Assembly (NCBI RefSeq): GCF_000202635.1 | Contig: NC_015125.1 | Location: 2,852,001-2,916,000 of the forward strand | Direction: 5' to 3' | DNA length: 64,000 nucleotides | Origin: Microbacterium testaceum StLB037 | Lineage (GTDB): Bacteria; Actinomycetota; Actinomycetes; Actinomycetales; Microbacteriaceae | Part shown: in pieces, positions 1 through 9,280 of the stretch | How positions within the stretch are numbered: position 1 is the stretch's first letter | Layout: each line of letters begins with the position of its first letter | Notes under the pieces: generated by a model | Told to the model about the DNA's origin: nothing | What the model saw: only the letters and a program-made list of their open reading frames with translations | Databases searched by the model: none | Program-made: the position numbers and the translations under genes

Positions 1-1
1 C

Positions 2-640
2 ACCGTCGAGAAGGGTCGCACCCTCAGCCAGTTCGCCTCGTACATGCTGTGCGAGGGGCAGCAGAAGGCCTCGGCCCTGGGGTACTCGCCTCTGCCGATG
101 AACCTCGTCCAGGCGGGATCGGATGTCCTCCAGCGGATCCCTGGCACGGTGGGCCCGATCGACTTCGCTCGGTGCAACAACCCCACCTTCAAACCCGGCG
201 ATTCTCCGTCGAACAACCAGCTCGCCCTCACCGCGCCCGCTCCGCCCGACTGCGACAAAGCCGGCGCGACGCAGTGCGTCGATCCCACCGGCGGCGCCCA
301 GGAGCAGACTCCCGTGACCGGGTCCGGAGGCGAGAGCGGCGGAGGGAACAACGCCGCGGCCGGGGCGGCCGCCACCTCATCCGACCCCGCAGCCGCCGGC
401 GCGGCACCCGCAGCCGCGGGCGGGACGGCGGCCGAGCCCGTGTACGACGCCAATGGCAACCTCGTGTCCGCCGCAGCCGCGGGAGGCTCGGCGGCTGCCG
501 TCTCCGCCCCGTTCTCGCTCGCGGAGAACGGGTGGGGAACCCCGCAGTACATCATGCTCGCCGCGGGTCTCCTCGTGGTCGCCGCGATCCTCATCCCGCC
601 CGTCGTCGGTCGTCGCTCACGCGGCAACCGACGCGCGTGA
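2..640 (+). CDS. PstS-like secreted binding protein, 5' end missing
   Basis: The reading frame is open from base 2, so the start lies before the window. The first ~60 residues ([23 protein letters not shown]) match the end of the binding domain of the PstS-like protein at 10581-12245, so this is a paralogue of it. A Gly/Ala/Pro-rich linker of about 100 residues follows, then one hydrophobic segment (YIMLAAGLLVVAAILIPPVV) and a basic tail RRSRGNRRA, which indicates a C-terminal membrane anchor. It is the first visible gene of the surface cluster. The ligand cannot be judged from this fragment. Confidence 0.8.
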   Translation, partial: TVEKGRTLSQFASYMLCEGQQKASALGYSPLPMNLVQAGSDVLQRIPGTVGPIDFARCNNPTFKPGDSPSNNQLALTAPAPPDCDKAGATQCVDPTGGAQEQTPVTGSGGESGGGNNAAAGAAATSSDPAAAGAAPAAAGGTAAEPVYDANGNLVSAAAAGGSAAAVSAPFSLAENGWGTPQYIMLAAGLLVVAAILIPPVVGRRSRGNRRA

Positions 641-775
641 ACGCGCCGTCTCAGCGTTCTCCCGTCGAGTCCACGGCGGCGGTGCCTCGTTACCGCCGCA
701 TTCATCCCACCGACACCCGTCGCCCCTCAACTTGACCCGACGCTCACCCGAGCAGCTCTTCCCGAAGGAAATCCC

Positions 776-3442
776 GTGTCTGAATCCCGCGAGCGCCGCG
801 CCGCCTCCCGCCCCTCGGGGCGTCGGGCTCGATCGGCATCCGGTCATCGGGCCGTCCACGAGACTGCCGCCCGCGTGCGCCGAGGACTGCTCTCGGCGAC
901 GGTCGGCGTCGTCGCCGGCCTGGTGATCTTCGGCCTGACCGGGGGCACCGGAGCGCTGTTCGCGGCGGGCCAGGCGGCGGTGGCGGACGACTCCTCGCGG
1001 GTGACCGTGAGCGCGAAGGATCAGGATCCCGACGCCGCCCACGCCCCGTTCCCCGACCTCTCGGTGACCGTGTCGCAGACACGCGCCCTGGAGTCCCAGG
1101 GCATCGTCGTGTCGTGGACGGGAGGCAAGCCGTCCACGGTGCCGAGCTCGCAGATCGGCGGCGCCGACTTCCTCCAGGTCTTCCAGTGCTGGGGCGACGA
1201 CCCGGCTCACCCCGGCACCCCCGACCGGACGACCTGCCAGTACGGGTTGAACGGCGTGCCGGGCTCGCATCGCGACGACGTGCGCGACAGCGACACCTCG
1301 GTCGCCGCGGAGGACAAGCCGTACACCGTCCCCGGTGACGGGTTCGCGAGCCCGACGTACACCTCCATCCCGTTCCGGGGTGCCAACGGCCGCACGGTCG
1401 CCACGGTCGTCGACGGGAAGTACTCGTACACGAAGGACTCCAAGGGCAACGACGTCCTGCCCGACATGAACACCAACGAGTTCTTCTCGAAGTACACGAC
1501 GAACATGGTGTCGTGGGCGGGGTCGGGCGGCGACGGCTCCGGCTCGGTGAAGTTCGAGGTGCAGACGGCGATGCAGTCGCAGGGCCTCGGGTGCGGTTCG
1601 CCCGTCACCGCGACCGACGGCAGCGTGTCGGGCTCGAGCTGCTGGCTCGTGATCCTGCCGCGCGGTGTTCAGGACGGCGGGGCCCCGTTCATCACCAAGT
1701 CGGGTCTGTTCTGGGATGCCTGGAAGCACCGCATCGCGGTCAAGCTCGACTTCAAGCCGCTCGGCGTGCGCTGCCCTCTCGGCGCGGCCGAGCTCCAGCT
1801 CGCCGGCAGCGAACTCATCGGACGGGCGATCTCGTCGTGGCAGCCCGCGCTGTGCAACGCGCCGGGAGGGTCGGTGTACTCGGCGATCACGAGCGCCGAG
1901 TCCGACGCCGCGCGCGCGGCGAACGCCCTCGCGCCCGCGCCCCTGGCACTGACCTCGCGTGCCCTCGATCCGAGCCTCGGCACCGACTCGCTGCGGTACG
2001 CCCCGGTGGCCATCACGGGAGCGGCCATCTCGTTCGCGATCGACCGCAACCCCCGTCCGGGCGACGACACCGTGCCCTCGGACGTGCAGAAGAAGGTCGG
2101 CCTGCCGTTCACCTCGCTCAAGCTCACCCCGCGGCTCGTGGCGAAACTCCTCACGAGCTCCTACCTCGACGCGGTCCCGACCTTCGCCGACCGCGACCAC
2201 CTGAGCCACCTGGAGGGGGACAAGCGCGTCTACAACCCGCGCAACCTCGTCAGCGACCCGGACTTCCTCGCGATCAACGACCCCGAGTGGCAGTACCAGT
2301 CGCTCGCCGCGGCATCGCTCGCCGACGCGCTCGTTCCGCAGGGGCGGTCGGATGCCGCGTGGGTCATCTGGCAGTACGTGATGAACGACGAGTCCGCCCG
2401 CCAGTTCCTCGCGGGCACCCCCGACTCCTGGGGCATGACCGTCAATCCGTGGAGCTCCACCGACGCGGACAAGAACAGCTCGAAGACCGCGCTGACCCTC
2501 CCGCGCGAGGATTTCCCGAAGGCCGACCCGATCGAGCAGGCGGCGACGTCGGCGGCGGGGCCGGTGAACCTCGTCACCTGGCGCCCGTACGTGAACGACC
2601 TCGACGCCGGCGCGTACGACACCCTGCGCGGTGACGGGCTCACGCTCGGTGCGTGGGATCCCCAGTCCACTCCGCCGAAGTACGGCAAGGCGGACCGGAG
2701 CCTGCCGGGGCACCAGACGGTCCTGGCCGTGACCGACACGGCATCCGCTGCCCGCTACCAGATCGTCACGGCGTCGCTGCAGAACTCGGCGGGGGAGTTC
2801 GTGGGGGCGACGGCGGATGCCATGGCCGCCGCGGCCGGCGCGATGACCGCGACCGCGGGTCAAGCGCAGGTGGTCGCTTACGATCCCGCCTCTCCCGCCG
2901 CGGCGAGCGCTCGCGACGCGTACCCGCTGACCATGCCGGTCTACGCCGCCGTGAATCCGAAGTCGACCGACGCTCAGCTCCGCAAGGACTACGCCTCCTT
3001 CATCCGGTTCGCCGTGACGACCGGCCAGCAGCCGGGGACGGCGACCGGCCAGCTCCCGCAGGGCTACGTCCCGCTTCCGAACGGGTGGCGCGAGCTGGCG
3101 CTGACCGCCGCCGACGACATCGAGGCGGGACGGATGCCGACGGCTGCCGGGGCCACACCGACCACCTCCTCGAACACCCCGGCGGCGGGCGTCCCGTTCC
3201 CCAGCGGCGGTGTCGTGGGAAGCCTCCCCGCGGCGGCGCCCGCGGCCGCGGCTGCCCCGGCGGGTGCCTCCGCCCCGGACCCGGTGGCATCCGGATCCGC
3301 TGCCCCCTCCCGCACGGGGGGCACGACGCCCGCCGACCCCGACCTCGGCGCCCTGCCCGCGGCTCTCCCGGCCAGTGTCGCGGGCGGACTCGCCGCCGCC
3401 TTCGCCGTGCCCCTCCTCGGACGACTCCGCCGCCGGCTCTGA
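776..3442 (+). CDS. Large membrane-anchored surface protein with PstS-like C-terminal segment
   Basis: The 888-residue protein starts at GTG 776, with AAGGA 6-8 bases upstream. Residues ~35-70 form a hydrophobic export segment after an Arg-rich N-terminus. The long extracytoplasmic part has paired Cys residues (FQCWGDD, TTCQYG, LGCGSP, SSCWLV). Residues ~720-780 (YPLTMPVYAAVNP, FIRFAVTTGQ, GYVPLP) resemble the last part of PstS-like binding domains. A Pro/Ala-rich linker, a hydrophobic segment and RLRRRL end it, giving a C-terminal anchor. It lies between two PstS-like genes on the same strand. I do not recognise the middle of the protein, and a binding function is inferred only from the C-terminal resemblance and context. 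Confidence 0.8.
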   Translation: MSESRERRAASRPSGRRARSASGHRAVHETAARVRRGLLSATVGVVAGLVIFGLTGGTGALFAAGQAAVADDSSRVTVSAKDQDPDAAHAPFPDLSVTVSQTRALESQGIVVSWTGGKPSTVPSSQIGGADFLQVFQCWGDDPAHPGTPDRTTCQYGLNGVPGSHRDDVRDSDTSVAAEDKPYTVPGDGFASPTYTSIPFRGANGRTVATVVDGKYSYTKDSKGNDVLPDMNTNEFFSKYTTNMVSWAGSGGDGSGSVKFEVQTAMQSQGLGCGSPVTATDGSVSGSSCWLVILPRGVQDGGAPFITKSGLFWDAWKHRIAVKLDFKPLGVRCPLGAAELQLAGSELIGRAISSWQPALCNAPGGSVYSAITSAESDAARAANALAPAPLALTSRALDPSLGTDSLRYAPVAITGAAISFAIDRNPRPGDDTVPSDVQKKVGLPFTSLKLTPRLVAKLLTSSYLDAVPTFADRDHLSHLEGDKRVYNPRNLVSDPDFLAINDPEWQYQSLAAASLADALVPQGRSDAAWVIWQYVMNDESARQFLAGTPDSWGMTVNPWSSTDADKNSSKTALTLPREDFPKADPIEQAATSAAGPVNLVTWRPYVNDLDAGAYDTLRGDGLTLGAWDPQSTPPKYGKADRSLPGHQTVLAVTDTASAARYQIVTASLQNSAGEFVGATADAMAAAAGAMTATAGQAQVVAYDPASPAAASARDAYPLTMPVYAAVNPKSTDAQLRKDYASFIRFAVTTGQQPGTATGQLPQGYVPLPNGWRELALTAADDIEAGRMPTAAGATPTTSSNTPAAGVPFPSGGVVGSLPAAAPAAAAAPAGASAPDPVASGSAAPSRTGGTTPADPDLGALPAALPASVAGGLAAAFAVPLLGRLRRRL

Positions 3443-3533
3443 TGCCGCGCCCCGTCGCCGACCCTCGACCCGTCCTCTCGCAACTGAACACCTGAATCAC
3501 ACCTGTGCACCACACCAATCGAAAGGCACTGAG

Positions 3534-4634
3534 TTGAAGCTCAAGAAGCTGGCCGCCATGGGCGCGGCCTGCGGTATCGCGATCGCCGGGCTCGGCGTCG
3601 CCTCCATGGCGTCGGCCGAGCCGGTCTCGAACAGCTACGCGCTGGTCGGGTCCGACACGCTGCAAGACTCCGTCAACGCGATCGCCAACGGCACGAGCCT
3701 CACCGGCTCGCTCGTTCGCGTGACCTCGAACAACAAGACGCTCGGCAGCTTCGACGCGTTCGGCGCGAACGCCATCCAGACCAAGCAGGGCGGTCCCTTC
3801 TTCGGCCGTCCGGCCGGTTCGGGTGCGGGCGTCACGGCCCTGCGCGCCTCGATCACGGGCGCGAACTACAGCGGCAACGCCGGTGTGCCGGCCCGCCCGA
3901 TCACCGGTCAGGTCGACATCGCGCGTTCCTCGAGCGGCCCCGGCAGCAACGCCAACGCCAACGGCCTGCTCGCCTACGTCCCCTTCGCCCGCGACGCCGT
4001 CGGCTTCGCGTACAAGGGCGGCGACTCGTCGTGGGCCACGCTGAGCGCCGCTCAGCTGAAGTCCATCTACGAGTGCACCACCACGTCGGTCGGCGGTGTC
4101 ACCGTGAAGCCGCGCCTTCCCCAGAGCGGCTCGGGCACGCGCAACTTCTTCCTCGGTGCGATCGGCAACCCGGCGCTCGGCTCGTGCGTCAGCGACGCGA
4201 CCGGCACCACGCCCGAGAACGACGCCTCGGTCCTCGGGAACAACGACCTCATCCCGTTCAGCGCGGCCAGCTGGATCGCCCAGGCCAACGGCGCCGCCGG
4301 TGTCAACACCACCACGGCCTCCGGTGTCAACTTCGGCACGCCGGTCAACAACGAGCCCGCCTTCACCGGCACCGCGCCCAACCTCGTCCCCAACACCGAC
4401 TTCTACAAGGACGCGACCTTCGGCCGCGACACCTACCTGGTCGTCGAGTACGCGCGCATCGTCTCCGGCGACGCCAAGTACGACGCCGGCCTCGCCAACC
4501 TCGTCAACCCGTCGGTGTCGAACAGCCTCACCAGCTTCGGCTCCCTCCCCACCTCGGTCGGCGCGGTGAAGAAGAAGTTCGGCTTCCTCGCTCCCTCCAC
4601 CACCACCATCCAGCGCGCGTTCGCGTCGCTGTGA
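3534..4634 (+). CDS. PstS-like secreted substrate-binding protein
   Basis: This 366-residue protein starts at TTG 3534, preceded by GAAAGG. That choice gives a clean signal peptide (KLKKLAAMGAACGIAIAGL, cleavage near SMASAEP). The mature start SYALVGSDTLQDSVNAIAN and later GSGTRNFFLGAI fit the PBP type 2 fold of phosphate-binding proteins, in which GSDT and the Ser/Thr-rich turn contact the anion. It has no lipobox Cys and no C-terminal anchor, so it should be freely secreted or held by a partner. It is 30 bp upstream of the WxL-like gene. Phosphate as ligand is an inference from the family. Confidence 0.85.
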   Translation: MKLKKLAAMGAACGIAIAGLGVASMASAEPVSNSYALVGSDTLQDSVNAIANGTSLTGSLVRVTSNNKTLGSFDAFGANAIQTKQGGPFFGRPAGSGAGVTALRASITGANYSGNAGVPARPITGQVDIARSSSGPGSNANANGLLAYVPFARDAVGFAYKGGDSSWATLSAAQLKSIYECTTTSVGGVTVKPRLPQSGSGTRNFFLGAIGNPALGSCVSDATGTTPENDASVLGNNDLIPFSAASWIAQANGAAGVNTTTASGVNFGTPVNNEPAFTGTAPNLVPNTDFYKDATFGRDTYLVVEYARIVSGDAKYDAGLANLVNPSVSNSLTSFGSLPTSVGAVKKKFGFLAPSTTTIQRAFASL

Positions 4635-4663
4635 CCTCTGAGAACGGAAAAGGACTCACTTCG

Positions 4664-6226
4664 ATGAACATCAAGAAGTTCGGGACGATCGTCGCCGCGG
4701 CGACGGCGGTCTCGCTTCTCGCGGGTGGCTTCTCGGCCACCGCGGCGAACGCCGCCACGCCGGCGCCGCAGTTCTACCTCCTCGACAACAACGTCGGCAA
4801 CCCGGTGCCCGACGGCACCGTCCTGCAGTGGGACTCGCAGGTCATCGCGGCCCCCGGCCCCGGCGCCGACTACATCACCACGCTCTTCAAGGGCACCAGC
4901 GACGCCACCGGTGTCGCGTACTTCATCGCCCCGCAGGGCAAGGAGAGCACGATGTCGGCCTGGACGGCGTCCAGCGACGGCGCCCTCACGCCCGGCACGG
5001 TCGACATCATGGCCCCGAACCTGACGCTCTCGGGCTTCCTGTTCGGCAACTGGGCGCAGGTCAAGGCGAACGGTGGCGACTACAGCCTCGGCTTCGCCTG
5101 GACGCGCAACAACGGCCTGAACATCGCCGACGCCGGTGTGAAGTACATCGGCATCCACGTCAAGCCCGGTGGCGACTGGACGTTCGACGCCCAGAGCTCG
5201 ACCCCCTCGGCCACGGCGCCGACCATCACGACCACCGCTCTCGACGCGGCCAAGGTCGGCGTGGCGTTCTCGCAGACGCTCGCCGCCGACGGCACCGCGC
5301 CGATCACGTGGTCGATCAAGGATGGCGGGTCCCTTCCCGCCGGCCTGAGCCTCGACGGCTCCACGGGTGTCGTCTCGGGCACGCCGACCGCCGCCGGTGC
5401 GTACAGCTTCACCGCCGTCGCCACCAACAGCGCGGGTAGCAACGAGAAGGCATTCACCGGCACGGTGGGTACGGCCGCTCCGACCGCGCCGACCAAGCCC
5501 TCGGGCTCGTCCGCGAACAAGGTCGACGTGGCCGACCCCGCCAAGGGGGCGAAGACGATCACCGTCCCCGCCGGTACCGCCAACAAGAGCAAGACCCTCG
5601 AGGCGTGGGCCTGGTCTGACCCGACCAACCTCGGTCAGGTCACCGACGACGGCAACGGCAACTTCTCGGTCGACATCTCGAGCCTCCCGGCCGGCGAGCA
5701 CACCGTCGCGCTGGTCGCCCCCGGTGACGCGACGTACACCGTGCTGGCCTGGGACACCTTCACCAAGCAGTCCGCTGCCGGTGACACCACGACCGACAAC
5801 GTCGACCTGACCGCGGCCGTGACCGCGAGCGACCTGTGGTCGCTCAACGCCGAGGCCACGAAGGTCGACTTCGGCAGCGTCGCGCGCGACAAGAGCGTGA
5901 CCAAGCCCCTCGGCAAGGTCACCGTCGTCGACGACCGCAACGTCCTGAAGGGCTGGGACCTCACCGCCGCGTGGAGCCCCTTCAAGAACGGCGCGGGCGA
6001 CGAGATCCCCGCGACCGCTCTCGCGGTGGCGCCGAAGGCGTTCTCCGGTTACACCCCGCTCACCGGTGTGACCGTGGGCACGGGCTCGAAGATCGCCTCG
6101 AGCACGGCCGTCTCGACGCTCACCACGGGTGCGCTCTTCGACGCCGACCTCACCTTCACCGCCCCGAAGGACGCGCAGACGGGCGACTACACGTCGACCC
6201 TCACGGTCACCCTCACCTCCAAGTGA
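4664..6226 (+). CDS. Secreted WxL-like surface protein with putative Ig domain
   Basis: The 520-residue protein starts at ATG 4664 behind GGAAAAGGA. It has a signal peptide (cleavage near ANAATP), then an uncharacterised N-terminal beta-rich region. Residues ~185-260 look like a He_PIG-type Ig repeat (LPAGLSLDGSTGVVSGTP). A second beta-rich region follows, then residues ~380-520, a domain with VDFGSVARD, VTVVDDRN, GWDL and GDYTSTLTVTL. This last domain recurs at the end of the PstS fusion protein (10581-12245) and resembles WxL surface domains, which bind peptidoglycan or a partner protein in Firmicutes. There is no anchor of its own. A strong hairpin follows the stop codon. Confidence 0.8.
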   Translation: MNIKKFGTIVAAATAVSLLAGGFSATAANAATPAPQFYLLDNNVGNPVPDGTVLQWDSQVIAAPGPGADYITTLFKGTSDATGVAYFIAPQGKESTMSAWTASSDGALTPGTVDIMAPNLTLSGFLFGNWAQVKANGGDYSLGFAWTRNNGLNIADAGVKYIGIHVKPGGDWTFDAQSSTPSATAPTITTTALDAAKVGVAFSQTLAADGTAPITWSIKDGGSLPAGLSLDGSTGVVSGTPTAAGAYSFTAVATNSAGSNEKAFTGTVGTAAPTAPTKPSGSSANKVDVADPAKGAKTITVPAGTANKSKTLEAWAWSDPTNLGQVTDDGNGNFSVDISSLPAGEHTVALVAPGDATYTVLAWDTFTKQSAAGDTTTDNVDLTAAVTASDLWSLNAEATKVDFGSVARDKSVTKPLGKVTVVDDRNVLKGWDLTAAWSPFKNGAGDEIPATALAVAPKAFSGYTPLTGVTVGTGSKIASSTAVSTLTTGALFDADLTFTAPKDAQTGDYTSTLTVTLTSK

Positions 6227-6239
6227 GCTGACCCGCTCC

Positions 6240-6278
6240 GACGGCACGGGGGGATCCACCCGATCCCCCCGTGCCGTC
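6240..6278 (+). terminator. Strong hairpin after the WxL-like gene
   Basis: A 17-bp perfect inverted repeat (6240-6256 and 6262-6278) with a 5-base loop begins 14 bases after the stop codon. It lacks a T-tract. It separates the four upstream surface-protein genes from the tightly coupled five-gene set that starts at 6343. Confidence 0.75.
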
Positions 6279-6342
6279 ACACCATCAGCCCTCGTTCACC
6301 TCGGCGACACGCCTGTGTCGCCCCCATCTGCGGAGATGAACC

Positions 6343-7485
6343 GTGTTCTCCTCGACTCTGCGGCGCCGCTTCCCGGCTCTGGGCGCCGCCTCCCTCGCCA
6401 CCGCGGTGATCGTCGCCTGCCTCGGGATGCCGTCCGCCGCCACCGCGGCCACGGGCACCGCGGTGCGCGCCACCGCCGACGCGCCTGCCGCCCCCGCCGA
6501 GGGCGAGTCCGCCGTCACCGTGGGTGTCGCCACCCGCCCGGCGGGCGAGGACGGACGCCCCGACGGCCGTTCCCGGTTCAGCGTCACCGCCGATCCCGGC
6601 CAGAGCGTCACCGATCGGGTGCTCGTCGGAAACACCGGCACCGCGCGCCAGGACTTCACCGTGTACGCCACCGACGCGTTCAACGACGACACGGGGGAGT
6701 TCTCGCTGCTCCCCACGGACGCCACCCCCACCTCCGTGGGCTCGTGGATCCGCTTCGACGACGGCAGCGACCGCGTCACCTTCTCGCTCGATCCCCAAGA
6801 GGTGCGCCTGCTGACCTTCACGGTCGCGGTGCCGGCCGACGCCACGCCCGGCGACCACGTCGGCGGGGTCGTGGCATCCGTCGTCGAATCCGGGGCGCAG
6901 GTCACCGTGGACCGCCGCGTCGCGACCTCGGTCTTCGCGCGCGTCGCGGGGGAGCTCCAGCCGCAGCTGTCGCTCACCAGCTACGAGGCGTCGTACGAGG
7001 GGGACTGGTGGAACCCGTTCTCCGGCCACGTGCGCCTGCACTACACCGTGAGCAACCCGGGCAACGTCGCCCTCTCCGCGAACCTCACCTCGGGCGTGCA
7101 CACGTGGCTCGGGATCCCCGCGACGGGCGACCAGGGCGGCAAGATCCCCGTCGTCCTGCCGGGTAACAGCGCATCGTACGAGGACACCGTCGACGGTGTC
7201 GGCCAGTGGCTGTACCTCAACCCGTACACGGTGCTCAGCCCGTTCGTCGAGTCGCCCGACGCCTCCATGCAGGTCGCGGTCGTTCCCCTCACTCGGGATG
7301 CCGTGACCTTCGCGATGCCGTGGACGGCGCTCATCCTGGTGCTGCTGGTGGCGGGTGGCATCCTGCTCTCCCGCTGGCGTCGCCGACGCGACGAGGTGCG
7401 GGCGCAGGAATGGATGGACTTCGTCGCACAGACGGCGGCGGACGACGCCGCGGCTCTCGCGGGAGCCCGGACGGACGGGTCATGA
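6343..7485 (+). CDS. DUF916-like (WxL-interacting type) membrane-anchored surface protein
   Basis: The 380-residue protein starts at GTG 6343 with GGAG seven bases upstream. It has a signal peptide (residues 1-~35), then a domain with FSVTADPGQSVTDRVLVGN, SWIRFDD and GDHVGGVVAS that fits the peptidoglycan-binding DUF916 fold of WxL-interacting proteins. A second beta-rich region (residues ~205-320) follows, then one transmembrane segment and RWRRRR with a ~45-residue cytoplasmic tail. In Firmicutes such proteins sit in the membrane and hold WxL partners on the wall, and the WxL-like gene here is immediately upstream. It is translationally coupled (ATGA) to the next gene. Confidence 0.8.
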   Translation: MFSSTLRRRFPALGAASLATAVIVACLGMPSAATAATGTAVRATADAPAAPAEGESAVTVGVATRPAGEDGRPDGRSRFSVTADPGQSVTDRVLVGNTGTARQDFTVYATDAFNDDTGEFSLLPTDATPTSVGSWIRFDDGSDRVTFSLDPQEVRLLTFTVAVPADATPGDHVGGVVASVVESGAQVTVDRRVATSVFARVAGELQPQLSLTSYEASYEGDWWNPFSGHVRLHYTVSNPGNVALSANLTSGVHTWLGIPATGDQGGKIPVVLPGNSASYEDTVDGVGQWLYLNPYTVLSPFVESPDASMQVAVVPLTRDAVTFAMPWTALILVLLVAGGILLSRWRRRRDEVRAQEWMDFVAQTAADDAAALAGARTDGS

Positions 7486-8303
7486 GCCGTCTCGGCCGAG
7501 CGCGCCGATCTCGCTCGCGGCTCCGCCGGGTCGGTCTCTCGGCGCCGCGGGTCGCGGCTGCGGGTGTCGCCGTCGCCCTTCTCGTCCTCGCCGGGTCGAC
7601 GGGAGCGAGCGCGACCACGCCGTCCCCGAACGACTCCGGGACACTCTCGGTCACCATCACGGACGGCTCGACGCCGACGCCCACGCCGTCCGCCTCCGCG
7701 TCGCCACCGGCATCCGGGGGGAGCAGTCCCGCGGGGTCCTCTTCCGGCGGCGGTGCCCGGCCCGTCCCGGCCCCCGTCTCGGGGGCCGGCTCGGGGAACG
7801 GCTCGAGCGGGGGCGGCACCTCCGCCGCGAACGAGGTCAGCCTCGCCGGCATGGTCTACGTCGGCGGGCTCAACGCGTCCGCCACCCCGGAGCTCGACCC
7901 GGCCGGGGGAGTGGTCGAGGTCTGGTTCAGCGTGCGCAACGCCGCCTCGACGCCCATCGACGCCACGGCCGACTTCTGGATGGACACGGGGATCTTCCCC
8001 CAGCGCCTGGATGCCGTCGACGATGTCGCCATCGCCGGGTTGCAGCCCGGCGAGACCCGGGTGGTCTCGGCACGTCTCAGGCACGGAGGGCAGTGGACCC
8101 TTCTCTCGACCCACGTCACGCTGACACCGCCCGAGAGCGTGGACGGCGTCGCCCTCACACCGGTCACCCGCGACGCCCTGACGCTGCTGTTCCCGTGGGT
8201 CGTCACGGGGCTGGCCGTCCTCGCGGGGCTCGCCGTGCTCGTCGTGCAGATCGTGCGACGGACCACGCGGGGCGTGGCACCCGCGGCGGTGGCGACGACG
8301 TGA
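7482..8303 (+). CDS. Membrane-anchored stalk protein of the WxL/PstS cluster
   Basis: The 273-residue protein starts at ATG 7482 inside the preceding stop (ATGA). Residues ~20-45 are a signal peptide, followed by a ~75-residue Ser/Pro/Gly-rich linker, then a single beta-rich domain (residues ~120-225), a transmembrane segment and QIVRRTTRG. The sequence before the membrane helix, VTRDALTLLFPW, matches LTRDAVTFAMPW in the preceding DUF916-like protein, so the two share a membrane-proximal module. The function is unknown. Context suggests it works with the DUF916-like and sortase-fold proteins. Confidence 0.75.
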   Translation: MSRLGRARRSRSRLRRVGLSAPRVAAAGVAVALLVLAGSTGASATTPSPNDSGTLSVTITDGSTPTPTPSASASPPASGGSSPAGSSSGGGARPVPAPVSGAGSGNGSSGGGTSAANEVSLAGMVYVGGLNASATPELDPAGGVVEVWFSVRNAASTPIDATADFWMDTGIFPQRLDAVDDVAIAGLQPGETRVVSARLRHGGQWTLLSTHVTLTPPESVDGVALTPVTRDALTLLFPWVVTGLAVLAGLAVLVVQIVRRTTRGVAPAAVATT

Positions 8304-9280
8304 CGATCCTCGAGCGCCTCGGCGCGCGGCTGCCCACCGGCTCGCGTCCGCCAGCTGCTGGCCCGACCGCCCCTCGCCAGGCCCCCCGCCCGCCGCGACG
8401 CCCGCCCCGACCGCGTCCCGCGTACGCTCCTCTGTCCGCCGGGCAGGTGTTCCTGCGCGGGATGCTCGTGTCGGTGTCGGTCCTCGTGCTGATCTTCCTG
8501 CTGAACCTGCTCGTGATCAGCCATGTGTCGCACTTTGCCGCTCAGCAGCAGCTCCGCGACACCTTCCGCGCCGAGCTCGCCGCCGGCACGGCCCCGGTCA
8601 GCGAGGGGGACTTCGAGGACCACCTCCTACCGGACGGCGCACCCGTCGGCATCCTTTCCATCCCGCAACTCGGCGTCGACGAGGTCGTCTCCGAGGGGAC
8701 GACCTCCGGCGTGCTCATGCACGGTCCCGGGCACCGCCGCGACACGGTGCTGCCGGGGCAAGCCGGGGTGAGCGTGATCATGGGACGCGCGGCCGCCTTC
8801 GGCGGTCCCTTCGCTCGTCTGCAGACGCTGCAACCGGGGGAGACCTTCACCGTGCGAACCGGTCAGGGCGAGCAGGCGTTCGAGGTGCTGGGCGTGCGCT
8901 ACGCCGGTGACCCGACGCCGCCGGCGCCGGTGCGCGGCGAGAGTCGCCTCATCCTCGTGACAGCCCGCGGCGGTCCCTACCTCCCCACCGGCATCGCCTA
9001 CGTCGATGCGCGCGCGACCGGGGCGGCCGTGCCCGCGGGCGCGCGCCAGACCACCTCGATGACGCTGCCTCCGCAGGCGAAGCCGCTCGCCACCGACATG
9101 ACGACCGTGTGGGCGCTCGTCTTCGCCCTCCAGTTCCTCGTCGTAGCCGAGTTCGCGGCCGTCTGGGCGTATCGGCGCGTCGGCTGGCAGAAGACGTGGA
9201 TCGTCTTCGCCCCTGTCCTGCTGCTGGCGAGCGTGTTCGTCTCCGACCAGCTCGTCCGTCTTCTCCCCAACCTCCTGTGA
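8300..9280 (+). CDS. Sortase-fold membrane protein lacking the catalytic residues (pseudosortase)
   Basis: The 326-residue protein starts at GTG 8300 in a GTGA overlap. It has a Pro/Arg-rich cytoplasmic N-terminus, a transmembrane helix (~55-75), a sortase-type beta-barrel ([42 protein letters not shown]) and two further C-terminal helices. In active sortases the strand after the GPGH region carries a His in a GHR-type motif, and a later TLxTC motif carries the nucleophile. Here those positions read [10 protein letters not shown] (Arg163) and LILVTARGG (Ala222), and no Arg stands at the usual spacing behind. Transpeptidase activity is therefore not expected. It may be an assembly or docking component of the cluster. 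Confidence 0.85.
   Translation: MTILERLGARLPTGSRPPAAGPTAPRQAPRPPRRPPRPRPAYAPLSAGQVFLRGMLVSVSVLVLIFLLNLLVISHVSHFAAQQQLRDTFRAELAAGTAPVSEGDFEDHLLPDGAPVGILSIPQLGVDEVVSEGTTSGVLMHGPGHRRDTVLPGQAGVSVIMGRAAAFGGPFARLQTLQPGETFTVRTGQGEQAFEVLGVRYAGDPTPPAPVRGESRLILVTARGGPYLPTGIAYVDARATGAAVPAGARQTTSMTLPPQAKPLATDMTTVWALVFALQFLVVAEFAAVWAYRRVGWQKTWIVFAPVLLLASVFVSDQLVRLLPNLL

Noticed and set aside
617..2863. Open frame of 748 codons on the minus strand
   Set aside because: It lies antisense to the 888-residue surface protein gene, is rich in Arg/Gly/Val as expected of a shadow frame in high-GC DNA, and shows no domain motif or start signal.
8300..9280. Active sortase serving the LPKTG or LASTG proteins
   Set aside because: Both essential residues are replaced (Arg163, Ala222), so it cannot anchor these proteins by the usual chemistry.
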